A stretch of 64,000 nt of DNA, from NCBI RefSeq assembly GCF_023078275.1, contig NC_062990.1, positions 12,725,549-12,789,548 of the forward strand, given 5' to 3'. The translations under genes were made by a program, and so were the position numbers. The stretch's first letter is position 1, and each line of letters starts with the position of its first letter. The notes under the pieces were generated by a model. That model was not told the origin of the DNA and searched no databases. It was given only the letters and a program-made list of their open reading frames with translations. Source of the stretch: Leguminivora glycinivorella. Its lineage: Eukaryota; Arthropoda; Insecta; Lepidoptera; Tortricidae. Shown piece by piece: positions 1 through 11,560 of the stretch.

Positions 1-69
1 AGAGACCTATGCGAGAGCGACATAATTAACATACATAAATTATACATACATAAATTCCTGACTGTATTT

Positions 70-215
70 CGAAACAGGGTAGGCAGAGCACATGAAACTG
101 CTCAAGTTTTAGTCCCCCTTCTTGCAGCATTAAAAGGGTTTGATGATTTTGCAGAGACAGGTTGCCACCCGATAACCCACATTGCATCGAAATTATATGG
201 AAGATCGAGTCAGTT
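70..215. repeat. Dispersed repeat fragment (family M)
   Basis: The stretch containing GGGTAGGCAGAGCACATGAA and, further on, GACAGGTTGCCA recurs near 4200-4735. It is non-coding. I do not recognise the class. Confidence 0.5.
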
Positions 216-252
216 TCGATAGTTACTATAGAATAGATTAATTATTATACTA

Positions 253-422
253 CTAGCTTTTGCCCGCGGCTTCGCTCGCGTTAGAAAGAGACAAAAAGTA
301 GCCTATGTCACTCTCCATCTCTTCATCTATCTCCACCTAAAAAATCACGTCAATTCGTCGCTCCATTTTGCCGTGAAAGACGGACAAACAAACAGACACA
401 AACACTTTCCTATTAGTATGGA
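253..422 (-). mobile_element. Lep1-like short Helitron
   Basis: Read on the minus strand it starts TCCATACTAATA, passes a conserved TGTCCGTCTTTCACGGCAAA-like core and ends in GCGAAGCCGCGGGCAAAAGCTAG. A CTAG end after a short hairpin fits non-autonomous lepidopteran Helitrons of the Lep1 kind. Similar copies lie at 11930, 46032, 55453 and 55773. The family name is from memory. Confidence 0.65.
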
Positions 423-497
423 TATTGGATAGTATGGATTAAGAACCGAATGGAAACCATTCTGCCGTACGTCATTCTTAGCATCGCAAATCTAAAG

Positions 498-605
498 TAG
501 GGCCCATTTAGACGGTACGAGAACTCGCATACGAGTTTTATTACATTGCGGTATTTGATGGCTGTGCAAAATTGTATGTAACCTCAACAGACGCCAAATC
601 AGTAA
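498..605 (+). mobile_element. MITE fragment (GGGCCCATTTAGACGG family)
   Basis: This matches the left two thirds of the complete copy at 51323-51472, including GGTACGAGAACTCGCATACG and TGTATGTAACCTCAACAG. The right inverted end is missing, so it is a truncated copy. Confidence 0.55.
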
Positions 606-782
606 CCCAAAGTCAGTAAATCGGTGTACACGCGGGCTAAACAACCGCCGTTGCCATGGCAACCTGGGATTAGCGCGTGAACCCTGACATTTAACACGGG
701 CTCGGTGTTGCTAGGACGGTTGAGGAATCTCTAGCGAAATATTGGGATGTTACGACATTTGTGATATTAGCTCATTATAAGA

Positions 783-1172
783 TAATAGTTATTTGTTATA
801 CAAGGCCCAAGGGGGTAAAGTTGTATTTTAACGCCGAGTGTGGAATTGAAAAACGAGCAAGTGAAAGGATTCTATAGTTGAACCACGAGCGAAGCGAGAA
901 GTAAAATACATTTGCACCCGAGTGTAACACAAAACTTTTCCTCTCATTATAGCGAGGAAACTACAACGCAAAAAATGCGTTTATCACTGATTCCAGTAGT
1001 TCCACAGGTGGTAAATCATCTTTATTACTAGATTCACCTACTTTTATTAATTTTAAAGCAGTTAATTTGACTTTATTCAAGGTCAAATTACTTTACCCAC
1101 TAGTGGATAAAATGCGTTTTTACCCGCTGGTATTGAAGGACAAAACACGTGTTATGAGCTAGTGAGGGGAAA
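783..1172 (+). repeat. Dispersed repeat family A
   Basis: Non-coding repeat of about 400 bp. Landmarks are ATTTGTTATACAAG, an ACGAGCGAAGCGAG palindrome, GGTGCAAATG-type sequence, and CACTAGTGGATAAAATGCG. Other copies are at 34268 (same orientation) and at 5450 and 7265 (opposite). Ends are not sharply defined. It is probably a non-autonomous DNA transposon. Confidence 0.6.
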
Positions 1173-1424
1173 AATATTTAATGCAATGCACGAAATAAAG
1201 CACCATATAATTAGAAGAAAAATCTGGACACTAGTTATGTTTTAACATAATTTCTATTTAATAAGTCAAAAGTAAAATGAATTGACCGTGACGTCACTCA
1301 TCAGTATTTCATAGTAATTCCATACTCGCAAATCGTTTTGACAGTTCTTAAAAAGAAGCTGATTTGATTAGTAAGAAACTAGCATATTTTAGTTATGATA
1401 AATAAATAAATAAATACCTATAGC

Positions 1425-1707
1425 ACAGTATAATATAGAGTACTGTTGTACAGTATGGCCACTCCCTACTCCCCGTTGAAAATTCCGCCCACCCGCTCTC
1501 GGTTACCTCACAGTAGCCGCCTCGCCTGTCACAAACGCGACTAGTCGACCTGTCATATCTCACTCATACAAGCATGGTACGTGTTCACCTACACGAGCTT
1601 AGACTGCGCGTTCCTACACGCGCCTCTTTCATATATTTCATTGTCCGAGGTGTGCCTGTAGCACTGATTCCATCAAAAGCAAGTAAGCGATGAGCTATCG
1701 GTGTACT
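1425..1707 (+). repeat. Half of a fold-back family seen intact at 9478-10278
   Basis: From CAGTATAATATAGAGTACTG through TCGACCTGTCATAT to GCGCCTCTTTCATATATTTC this repeats the arm of the fold-back element at 9478-10278. The mirror arm is missing. The CTCGGT-rich element at 1718 inserted just downstream. Confidence 0.55.
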
Positions 1708-1717
1708 AATATGTATT

Positions 1718-2276
1718 AAGGTCCGACCGAGATCTCGGTCTCGGTCTCGGCATTCTCGGCCGAAAATCGGGCCGAGATCTCGGTCTCGGCTCTCGGCCAA
1801 AATGGGCCGAGATTCTCGGTGAAACCGAGACTCAGATTTTAATTTATTGCGCACTCGCGTCCAATCGGTTTTTAGCTACCCTTTGATTACATCGCCCGTT
1901 TGGTATCCCGATTTTAGTGATTTTGGTAGGTTCTTTATCGATATTTCTCTATAAGCTATGGCGCCTGCTTACCATCAGGCGAGCCGTATACTTGTTTATC
2001 ACTGATGTAGTCTATTTTGCTACAGTAGATAGGTAAGGGGTGCGGTAGGTTTGGGTAGTTACGGAACCAAACACTAAACACGGCCCGACATGCTCCTGGA
2101 TTCCTGATTAATAGGCGAATTTCGGTTATGAAAACATTTTTTGCAAAAATTGCATGTTTTCCGCTGTTTTAAATAAATTGTCGGTCTCGGTCTCGGTCTC
2201 GGCCAAGAATCAAATTGAATCTCGGTCTCGGTCTCGTTCTCGGCCGAGACAAAAATATCGTTCTCGGTCGGACCTT
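1718..2276. mobile_element. CTCGGT-rich non-autonomous DNA transposon, Mutator-like
   Basis: The 559-bp element has inverted ends (AAGGTCCGACCGAGA at the left, its complement at the right) and a perfect 10-bp flanking duplication AATATGTATT at 1708-1717 and 2277-2286. Both subterminal zones are runs of the hexamer CTCGGT or its complement ACCGAG, broken by CTCGGCC. It has no coding capacity. A 9-11 bp duplication is characteristic of Mutator-like elements, which is my inference for the class. Confidence 0.75.
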
Positions 2277-2383
2277 AATATGTATTCTGTGCCCCCGTGT
2301 AATAACAGACGCTGAGATGATAGCGCGAGCGAGTTATAGTTCGTCGCCGAGCTATGAGCTATAAACAGCTCGCACTCTGTTTT

Positions 2384-2668
2384 TAACCCCCGACGCAAAA
2401 ACGACGGGGTGTTATAAGTTTGACGTGTCTGTCTGTCTGTCTGTCCGTCCGTCCGTCCGTCCGTCTGTGTGTCTGTCTGTCTGGCTGTGTGTGTGTGTGT
2501 GTGTGTCTGTCTGTGGCATCGTAGCTCCCGAACGGATAAACCGATTTAGATTTAGTTTTTTTGTCTGAAAGCTGAGTTAGTCGGGTGTGTTCTTAGCCAT
2601 GTTTCATGAAAATCGGTCTACTAGGTCGCAGTCGGGGTTTTTTTCAAAATTTTAATTTTGTGGTTAGG
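2384..2668 (+). repeat. Dispersed repeat family C with CTGT microsatellite
   Basis: It begins AACCCCCGACGCAAAAACGA, contains a (CTGT)n/(CCGT)n tract, then GGCATCGTAGCTCCCGAACG, and ends near TTTTCAAAATTTTAATTTTG. Copies lie at 3757 (minus), 36013 (plus), 36967 (minus, truncated) and 50035 (plus, interrupted). It is non-coding. Confidence 0.65.
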
Positions 2669-2807
2669 TTATATTTACACGGGAGCAACTATCTTTCGAT
2701 AGTCTCTATCGCGAATAGCTCATCGCTTATTCGCTATGGGTGTGACCAGTTCCTACACAAAAGACCAGTCATCAGCGTGTCTTACTTATTACCAAAGACC
2801 TATATAT

Positions 2808-3078
2808 TTTTTTTTTATACTACGTCGGTGGCAAACAAGTATACGGCCCGCCTGATGTAAAGCGGTCACCGTAACCTATGGACGCCTGCAACTCAAACAG
2901 TGTCACATGCGCGTTGCCACCCCATTAGAAACTTGTACATTCCCTTTTGCTGTGTTAAGTACACAGCAAAAAGGAGTGTACAAGTTCCAAGGAGGGTTCG
3001 GGTTGCCGACGACTCAAAGGACAATAAACAGAACAAGTTAGTTCCGTAAGTCCTCCCGTCATCAGCACACCGCACGGC
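2808..3078 (-). mobile_element. SINE-like repeat family D
   Basis: On the minus strand it runs from a TGCGGTGTGCTGATGACGG head to GTTTGCCACCGACGTAGTAT and an A-rich tail. Copies are at 11432 (minus, partial), 25875 (plus) and 54460 (plus). The A tail and fixed 3' end suggest a retroposon. I could not see clear Pol III boxes. Confidence 0.6.
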
Positions 3079-3267
3079 AGGAACACAACACTATGAGTAG
3101 GGTCTAGTGCTATTTGGCTGCGGTCTTCTGTAAGGCGGAGGTACTACCCCAGTTGGGCTCTGCTCTAGATTCGAACGAGACGATATCCGCTGTGCTGTGC
3201 CCTACCACACAAAGCGGAATATCATTCGCTATGCCCTACCTCCTACTGTCTATATAACTTCGTATAG

Positions 3268-3545
3268 ACCGATAAAGTCTAAGAAAAAAACGTACCCCAA
3301 AACCATACAGAAAAAGGTACGGTGAGCTAGATGGCGATACACCTTTGGGGTACGCTCGGCTAGATAGCGCTAATATTAATATTTGACATTTTAAAACATA
3401 TCAAGCTAAGAATATGGGCCAAATTGTCAAAACTGAGGTTCAAAAGTTTTAAGCCTGTGTCGAGAGATGGCAGTCTATGCACTGTGATTACACATTTTAC
3501 TTTGACAGTAACTCTCTTTAATACTCGATCCTCTTTGCTTATTAC
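3268..3545 (+). repeat. Dispersed repeat family E
   Basis: The segment carrying ATCAAGCTAAGAATATGGGC and AAGTTTTAAGCCTGTGTCGA is repeated in opposite orientation at 54962-55236. It is non-coding and of unknown class. Confidence 0.5.
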
Positions 3546-3756
3546 TCTTTGTCTACCTAATAAGAAAGAGAGATGGAAAGAAATAACAACGATTTGCTAC
3601 GGAGTCTGAAAGCCTGGCCTCTTTTCGGCAAAGCTAAAACAAGCTGCAATTTCCATACTTCACTGTAAACTATGTCTAAAGTTAGTTTAGTTTGACTTTA
3701 GCTATCTGGCGCGACCGGTAGGATCTGGACCTTAGGTGTGTAGTGCGACTAACCTA

Positions 3757-3922
3757 ACCGCAAAATTAAAATTTTGAAAAAACCCCCGACCGCGACATAG
3801 TGGGCCGATTTTCATGAAACATGGCTAAGAACACTCCCGACTAACTCAGCTTTCAGACAAAAAAACTAAATCAAAATCGGTTCATCCGTTCGGGAGCTAC
3901 GATGCCACAGACAGACACACAC

Positions 3923-3977
<55 letters not shown>

Positions 3978-4022
3978 CGTCAAACTTATAACACCCCTTC
4001 GTTTTTGCGTCGGGGGTTAAAA
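3757..4022 (-). repeat. Dispersed repeat family C
   Basis: Opposite-strand copy of the 2384 repeat, including the (GACA)n tract and the GTCGGGGGTT end. The tract gives a spurious Cys/Leu/Ser/Val repeat peptide on the minus strand that is not a gene. Confidence 0.65.
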
Positions 4023-4077
4023 AGGGTTTCCATCGTATTTTCCGGAAAATCATGATAGTTCCGTCAATGTCGACGAG

Positions 4078-4862
4078 TGGTCTGGCCTAGCGCGTTTTGT
4101 CCTGGGTTCGACATTTTTTTGTGTGATGAGCACAGATATTCGTATTTGTTCCTGAGTCATGGTTGTTTTCTATGTATACATACATACATACAATCACGCC
4201 TGTATCCCATAAAGGGGTAGGCAGAGCACATGAAACTATTTATTTATTTATTTAATCTTTATTGCACAACAAAATAAGGTACAAATGGCGGACTTAATGC
4301 CTTAAGGCATTCTCTACCAGTCAACCAGTGGGCTAAACCAGAAATATTAAGTAGGTGCAGTGTCTTAATAAAAAGAAGGAAAAGGAAACTGTAACCTAAA
4401 CTATGGATAGATGAATATTAAACTATACATATTCAAGATAAACTTACATATATACGTAATAAAAATAAACATACATATATATTTACATTGATATACCTAT
4501 ACTATACCTAGTGTGAATCATTAAGATGACGATGAAGAAACTTTGTCAAGGAAGAAACTACTAAAGCTCAGGGCCACTCTTGGCAAATAAGGGGTTAAAA
4601 GAAAACGAAACTGTGGTATTGCAGTGACAGGTTGCCAGCCTCTCGCCTACACCATAATTTAACCCATATCCCATAGTCGCCTTCTACGACACCCACGGGA
4701 AGAAAGGGAGCCGTGAAATTCTTAACCCGTCACCACACAGGTTTCTATGTATATATTTGTATATTATATATATCGTTGTCTGAGTACCCGCAACACAAGC
4801 CTTCTTGAGCTTACCGTGGGCCTCAGTCAATCTGTGTAAGAATGTCCTATAATATTTATTTA
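4078..4862 (+). mobile_element. tRNA-derived SINE (family F) split by nested repeats
   Basis: The head with TCCTGGGTTCGA and TGATGAGCACAGATATT (4078-4176) and the tail with GTCTGAGTACCCGC and CAGTCAATCTGTGTAAGAAT (about 4738-4862) are two halves of one SINE. The intervening sequence contains repeat M and, inside it, a TTTA-flanked retroposon-like tail. TTTCTATGTATA flanks both sides of the insertion, consistent with target duplication. Confidence 0.6.
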
Positions 4863-5449
4863 TTTAATGTAACTAGCCAAATGGGAAAGTTCTATAGGAA
4901 GGGACATTCGTCACTGAATCGCTGTCAAACTTATTTTTGTGAGAAGCGTCCTTTCTGTACGGTAGCACGACAATTTACTTAATGATTTTACCGAGCCCTC
5001 ACTCGCGCTGGGCATTAGCAATTGCTCCGCACAGACTATTCCGGGAGGGCCACAAATAATGCAAAATGGAAGAAAACGGTCATGCGCTTTGTTGTTATTT
5101 TAGGACAAAGCCCTGGCGATCAACGTTAGTTCTCTTATAAAGTTGTAGGGTGGAGGAAAAATGAGAAGACCGAATCGTAGGATGTAAACAAACTAAGTAG
5201 TAAGTTTTTTTAATGATTTCTTTTGTTCAATAAAGTATTTTTATTTACTAAGTACTTTCATATATTTACCAGACGCTTTTCGGTGAATATAAAATAGCCA
5301 AAAACATTGTGAGGCAAGAAAATTAAACTCAATCAATAAGGCCTAGGCAACCTACAGTGTAATTACACAGCACACATACTCGTCCTGCCCACCATATAAA
5401 GCTTGAGACATTGAAATTTAAACCAAATTCTTGAATAATTTAGGTAAAA

Positions 5450-5885
5450 CATATTTTTCCCCTCACTAGCTCGGAAACACGTGTTTTGTCCTTTAATACC
5501 AGAGGGTAAAAACGCATTTTATCCACTAGTGGGTAAAGTAATTTGACCTTGAATAAAGTCAAATTAACTGCTTTAAAATTGATAAAGTAGGTGAATCTAG
5601 TAATAAAGATGATTTACCACCTGTGGAACTACTGGAAGCAGTGATAAACGCATTTTTTGCGTTGTAGTTTCCTCGCTATAGTGAGGGGAAAAGTTTTGTG
5701 TTACATTCGGGTGCAAATGTATTTTACTTCTCGTGTGTTAAAAAACTCGCAAGTTCAGGATTCTATTCTCGAACCACTCGCTTCGCTCGTGGTTCAACTA
5801 TAGAATCCTTTCACTTGCTCGTTTCTCAATTCCACACTCGGCGTTAAAATACAACTTTGCCCCCTTGTATAACAAATAACTATTT
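5450..5885 (-). repeat. Dispersed repeat family A
   Basis: Opposite-orientation copy of the 783 repeat: CCCTCACTAGCTCGG, CCACTAGTGGGTAAAGTAAT and CGCTTCGCTCGTGG are all present. Confidence 0.6.
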
Positions 5886-5954
5886 TGCCCATCCAGGCTT
5901 TTATTTCATAATTACCAAAAAATGGTCATAAATCATTGGGCAGGACAAGGTTAA

Positions 5955-6138
5955 AGGTTCGGCCACACTAGTACGTTTTGATAGCGTAGCGTTAGCGGAG
6001 CAGATCGGGAGCGTCATTGCATGCGCCGCCGATCCGCTTTGAAAACGCTCGCGATCTGCTCCGTCCGGCGGCGCACCGCCATCATTGCGCTCCGCTAACG
6101 CTGCTCTCTCAAAACGCGCTAGTGTGGCCGAGCTTTAA
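5955..6138. mobile_element. GC-rich hairpin MITE
   Basis: Imperfect inverted ends GGTTCGGCCACACTAGTACG and CGCGCTAGTGTGGCCGAGC enclose internally palindromic GC-rich sequence (GCGTTAGCGGAGCAGATCG against CGATCTGCTCCG and GCGCTCCGCTAACGC). It is non-coding. The right end matches 52575-52737. Confidence 0.65.
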
Positions 6139-6174
6139 GTATGTCTCTTAAGTCTCATAAGTGTCTATGTCGAA

Positions 6175-6475
6175 ACTTCGAATCGCCATATGTACTGAAA
6201 AACGTCGTACAATACAATACACTTGCGTAGAGGAAATTCGTTTCCGAAATTCTTCTTTTCCGTACTTGTATCATAATGCACTATTTTAGGTGCTCCTTTC
6301 ACGCACTAGTGCGAGAAGTGGTTCATTCTTGTTAGGCCCAAACTTCAGAGGGCCATCTGTACTCAAAAATTCGTAACTCATGTCGATTTAAAACACTCCC
6401 TTCGGCCCTCCTTCAATCTTTTCCGTACATGTATCGTATTGTACTATTTGACGTTCTCGCTAGCGAGCGTCGTAT
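6175..6475 (-). repeat. Dispersed repeat family G (diverged)
   Basis: Contains diverged versions of CACTAGTGCGAGAAGTGGTT, CATCTGTACT and TCGTATTGTACTATT, found more cleanly at 29664, 30305, 37673 and 44832. Confidence 0.5.
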
Positions 6476-7096
6476 TAAAAACCCGTGGTAGACACATCCA
6501 ATAAATCATGGACGTATCACGAACGGAGGAAGCTATTAAAGTCTATTTCCATCTCAATGAGTTGTGACTGTACTCTATCATATTCTCAACCTTATTGTAA
6601 CGGGATTCGGTGCTGTAAGTTTAGATAAAATTAAAGAGCTAACTGATTTTTTTATTATAAATGGTTACTCTTGGTCACAGGCTAGTCGAAGGCAAAGATG
6701 TGGCCCACGATGGAGTGAGCTCGCCCAGAAGATGCCTGCAACCGGTACTATTCAGTCTGTGTATGCAAGGACGATTTAATACCGGGTTTGTAATAAGCCT
6801 TCAGAAAAGATTTAGAGTTAACCGGTAAGAAGGTGAAAATGGGTTATTTTTTTCTTTTAAATTGGATATTATAATTATTATCAGCAATTTCAAATATTAT
6901 GAACCACTTTATATTGCATAAGTAATTAATTATATCCATGTTTCGGAAGAAGTCGGAAAGTAATTAAATTACCCTAAACGGACCTCTGGCATTTAAAGGT
7001 TGAATATTAAGTGGATGTTTGCTTTTCTCATCCTGAAGTTGTTGCTTTTTGTTTTTGTATACAATATTTTGTCAAAAATAATAGCAATTAGTTTTA
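6476..7096. other. AT-rich sequence, no gene recognised
   Basis: A 71-codon open frame at 6564-6779 has no recognisable motif and no splice context I trust. Nothing else was identified here. Confidence 0.4.
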
Positions 7097-9167
7097 TGGA
7101 CTAAGAGCCCAAAGCCGCCAGACTGTCCTCATTTTGTCAAGGGTGAAACTTTGGGATAACGTATATTCCCATTAAACGTAAACAAACTACTGTCACTGTC
7201 AAAGTAACACGTGCAGATCAAGTCAGGGGTTCTTAAAGTAAAGGCCGACAGAAAAACACATAACTTTTTCCCCTCACTAGCTCGGAAACACGTGTTTTGT
7301 CCTTTAATACTTGCGGGTAAAACATACGCATTTTATCCACTAGTGGGTAAAGTAATTTTCAATATTCGCTACCTACCACAATAATGTTTACCCTCAGTCA
7401 AATTAACTGCTTTAAAAAATTGATAAAAGTAGGTGAATCTAGTAATAATGATGATTTACCACCTGTGGAACTACTGGAAGCATTGATAAACGCATTTTTT
7501 GCGTTGTAGTTTCCTCGCTATAGTGAGGGGAAAAGTTTTGTGTTACACTCGGGTGCAAATGTATTTTACTTCTCGTATGTTAAAAAACTCGCAAGTTCAG
7601 GATTCTTTTCTCGAACCACTCGCTTCGCTCGTGGTTCAACTATAGAATCCTTTCACTTGCTCGTTTTTCAATTCCACACTCGACGTTAAAATACAACTTT
7701 GCCCCCTTGTATAACAAATAACTATTAACCAGTTATTAACGATCACTCTATTACACACTTAAAATCGTGAATCGATCGAACACGATGACTGTTGTATTGT
7801 ATTATGTTATGATCCCATGAGTCATGACATGCAAGTCAAAATAAAAATCAGTCCAAAATTGACGAAGTTCTGTCACATCAGATACTTACAAAACCAATAA
7901 TTAAATTTATAACTACCGTACCTACCGTATTATGCACCATCGTATTTGAAGACGCTTTTAATTTGCTATTAATATTCGCTACCACATGTTACCACAGAAA
8001 TAATGTTTAGCGGCCCGCTACTTGGTCGCCCAGGTATATTTCCACAGTGATACCAGTGCAATAAACAAACTATCCGAAAAAAACGGCTTTTTAATTTCAA
8101 TAAATATACCAAAACGTTTTGTGTTGAAATTTGTTTTCGTTTATTGTCATTATTTGTGCAATGAAATATGTAAAGATTGTTAATAAACAAATGGCAATTT
8201 ATGTAAAGATTTTTAATAAAAACATTTGGCAATTTTGATACCTCGAATAGTGCAATTTTTTTATAGCACCGGCCACACCTTTGTTCACCTTTTTACAATA
8301 ATTCCGGATAATTCAAAATAGGAATTATAGATTTCGTATCAACGTTTATGTCTGCATATTACCTGCATAGTTCGGCCCGTTGGCCATATTTTAGCTATAA
8401 TGTTTTTTTAAAACACATATTGCCTTAAATTCTCAAGGCTGATTTTTACATATGTGTTAGAGAAGACTGTAAGGAATTGATAATCATCATTTCCTAAGCA
8501 TTTGCACCGGCCTGGTTCGTTGAATGACTGGATGATATGTACTTATAGATAATGGCCTTTCAGAGTAATTTCCCCACCTTAAATAAATAAATAAATAAAA
8601 TAACTTTATTTAGCATTGTGTAGTACATATACATATGCTTACAGTTAATAGTAAACTTATAAATATCGTGATTTATAACGGTTACTTAAGTTATAATTAT
8701 AACTTTATGGTAACTGGAATGAAACTTTGAGTAAGCGGCATCTGATCCCCGTACTAGTAAAAACTGTATCACGGTGGAACAGGATTCCCCTTGTCATTGT
8801 TTACATTATTCTTTAACTAATGTTAATTAATGTTATAGAAATACAAAGTACACTGATTTTACTGTTAAATTTGTGGGTAAATTAAAGTTAAATACAAAAT
8901 AATAACAACTTAAAAGTAACGAAAGGCTCACGACGAGGCAGAAGGACGCATGTCACTAAGGAATTGTGATAACATACGACCCTCTGTCGCGGCGCGGCAC
9001 GGCGGTGCAACTAACTTGTTTCTAAACGTCAAATTCTGACAACGCCACAGAATAAATAATACTTAGGACAACGTCATCATCAGAAAAAAAAACGAACTCT
9101 AACATTATCCCAAAGTTCCATCCTTGAGAAAATGAGGAACGTCTGGCGGCTTTGGGCTCTTAGTCCA
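7097..9167. mobile_element. Fold-back element of the AGAGCCC/GCCAGAC family
   Basis: Inverted ends TGGACTAAGAGCCCAAAGCC and the complement at 9148-9167 are flanked by TTA on both sides. The next 60-70 bp inside each end also match in inverted orientation (CCTCATTTTGTCAAGG, AACTTTGGGATAA). Interior sequence at about 8330-8500 (GTTCGGCCC, TTAAATTCTCAAGGCTGATT) matches the larger element at 30717-34003. A family A repeat and a TTTA-tailed retroposon end (about 8582) are nested inside. The TTA duplication hints at PIF/Harbinger, but there is no transposase. Confidence 0.65.
7265..7730 (-). repeat. Dispersed repeat family A, nested
   Basis: Copy of the repeat at 5450 in the same orientation, with a small internal insertion after AAAGTAATTTTC. 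It lies inside the fold-back element 7097-9167. Confidence 0.6.
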
Positions 9168-9477
9168 TTAGAAGTACCTAATTAGAGAAATGTTAAATAT
9201 TTTAGTTCGTATGTGTGGGTGTCTGTACCTACCTACACTGTAAACATTGGTTGTCGAAGTGTAAGGCCTGAGTGCACGCTCATATTGCGCGTGCAGCGGG
9301 GCGACGTATTTTGATTTTTATCACCCTTGGTTTTTTTCTAAGAGGTAATGTATTGCGTGCGGCGTCCATATCAAACAATCGAAGCTCATACAAGTGTCCT
9401 GAGTCGACGCTGCATAGATTGTATGAACGCTGCCCGCCCCGCCGCACGCCCCGCCGAACGCTCAACGCACTCAGGCC

Positions 9478-10278
9478 ACAGTATAATAAAGAGTACTATC
9501 GTACAGTATGGCCACTCCCGCTCCCCGCTGAAAGTGCCACACACCCCCTCTCGGTTACATCACAGTTACCGCCTGTCAACAACGCGAACAGTCGACCTGT
9601 CATATTTCACTCATACAAGCAAAGTATGCGTTCACCTACACGAGCTTAGACTGTGTGCTAGGAACGCGCCTCTTTCATATATTTGATCGCCAGTGTCCGA
9701 GGTGTGCACAGCCTTACCTGGTGCCGTAGCCGAATGGCATTTCTGCGACTCGGAACGAAAACGAAACGCCGCGAAAGGTAGTCTGGCTCTGTCGCGCCAA
9801 TACGCAAGAGCAATAGAGATAGATATCTACGAGCGTTTCGTTTCGTGAGCGTTTGTGCCATTCGGCTACGTTTGAAGAGTCCATTCACAAATGGTCGAAT
9901 ATATTTACCACTACCACGTCATTCATAAATAGCCAATAACGAGTGTTTTTTTACAATGCCCAAATATATATAGAATATATCCTGTTCTGTTCTGCATCCC
10001 ACTCTCGGCTTATTAGATACCTACTTAGTAAACCTACACCCTACACCACATCTCGGAAACTGGCGATCAAATATATGAAAGAGGCGCGTTCCTAACACAC
10101 AGTCTAAGCTCGTGTAGGTGAACGTGTACTATGCTTGTATGAGTGAGATATGACAGGTCGACTGTTCGCGTTTATGACAGGCGGCTACTGTGAGGTAACC
10201 GAGAGGGGGTGGGCGGCACTTTCAGTGGGGAGCTTGAGTGGCTATACTGTACGATAGTACTTTTTATTATACTGTACC
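9478..10278. mobile_element. Fold-back element with about 240-bp arms
   Basis: The left arm begins ACAGTATAATAAAGAGTACT and the right arm ends AGTACTTTTTATTATACTGT. The arms stay complementary through GTCGACCTGTCATAT and GCGCCTCTTTCATATATTTGATC. The central loop carries a further hairpin. Open frames here arise from the arms and are not genes. Confidence 0.7.
9724..9870. mobile_element. Nested hairpin MITE
   Basis: Inverted ends CGTAGCCGAATGGCA and TGCCATTCGGCTACG enclose a GC-rich palindromic core (AACGAAACGC against GCGTTTCGTT). It sits in the loop of the fold-back element. Confidence 0.6.
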
Positions 10279-10448
10279 TACACTACAAGGATATAGGGGT
10301 CCTCAATGAGTTTTATTCTTAAATCGCCTCTGATTGTGGACCTCCTCGTAGTAACACTGACTACATCCTACGCTTTAGATTGATACTGTCATATATATAC
10401 CGCCTCGTTCTCGTTCATTTACATCTACACAGGTATACTTTGAACCAA

Positions 10449-11205
10449 GAACGATATAATACTGGTCTGACAAAGCCCATACAAAAAAAAGTAGCGTACC
10501 CCTGAAATGTATGGTCATTTTAGGATTGCAACTAGATGGCGCTGTTTCGCAGCCTGGAAGTGGCCAAAATCAATTTTCCGCAAATATTTTTTTTTTAGAG
10601 CAGAACATGCTCACGTCAATACACATTTTAAAAAAATAAATTTGTAGGCATCATCAGTGTAGTTATGATAGTATTTTATAGATGGCGCTAAAAATTCGAG
10701 GTACGATTCTTAGTATGAATGAAGATTCTAATGAACACAAGTTAAATCATAATCTATTGAAAATATTTCAACTTGTGCTGTCTTAAAGTAGTCACACTAC
10801 TATGTATTTAAATTAAAACCGTAAATCACTACATCCTCTGGCACCAGAGGACTTGGTCATTTTTTCTTTCAAATGTGTAATTTATTTCGGTTTTAATGAA
10901 TGAAGATTGTAAATCACTACATAGTATAAAACAAAGTCGCTTTCTCTGTCCCTATGTCCCTATGTATGCTTAAATCTTTAAAACTACGCAACGGATTTTG
11001 ATGCGGTTTTTTTTAATAGATAGAGTGATTGTAGAGGAAGGTTTACAATTTACATGTAGGTATAGTACCCGTGCGAAGCCGGGGCGGGTCGCTAGTCCTA
11101 TATAAATCATCCTTGAACTAGTTTTAAGCCTAAACTAAAAGGCCCATACATTTCAGGGGTACGCTTTTTTGTATGGGCTTTGTCTGTCCCGTATTATATC
11201 GTGTT
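10449..11205. mobile_element. Fold-back/MITE with a nested Helitron
   Basis: The left end ACGATATAATACTGGTCTGA followed by CAAAGCCCATACAAAAAA is mirrored at the right end by GGGCTTTGTCTGTCCCGTAT and ATATCGT. A partial copy of the right end lies at about 45110-45180. Confidence 0.6.
10914..11095 (+). mobile_element. Short Helitron-like element
   Basis: It runs from TCACTACATAGTATAAAACA to GTGCGAAGCCGGGGCGGGTC then GCTAG. The GC-rich hairpin a few bases before CTAG is Helitron-like. The core differs from the Lep1 copies. Confidence 0.5.
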
Positions 11206-11431
11206 TAGATATTTTTATTTACGTAACTGTGTAGGTGTAACTAACTAGGATACCTAGAAGCAAGCTAATATATAGCTGGGAAGGGGGGATTTTACATACT
11301 AGATAATAATGATGGATCGGTCAATTGTCTACGATTATTGCCATCAGAGGCTCTATCGTGAATTTTGAGCGTAGAATATGTTACTCTACATTAATTGTAT
11401 GGAGAAAGGGCGCGCCACCAATTTTTTTTTA

Positions 11432-11560
11432 TACCACGTCGGTGGCAAACAGATATACGGCCCGCCTGATGGAAACCGGTCACCGTAACCTATGGACGCT
11501 TGCAACTCAAGGGGTGTCACATGCGCGTTGCCGACCCATTAGAAACTTGTACACTCCTTT
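11432..11560 (-). mobile_element. SINE-like repeat family D, partial
   Basis: Contains the complement of the family 3' end (ACGTCGGTGGCAAACAGATA) and ATGCGCGTTGCCGACCCATT. The head is missing. Confidence 0.55.

Noticed and set aside
3871..4053. Open frame with a repeated Cys-Leu-Ser-Val peptide
   Set aside because: It is a translation of the (GACA)n tract in repeat family C; similar peptides appear at other copies.
9272..9888. Several overlapping open frames on both strands
   Set aside because: They lie in the arms and loop of a fold-back element and have no recognisable motif.
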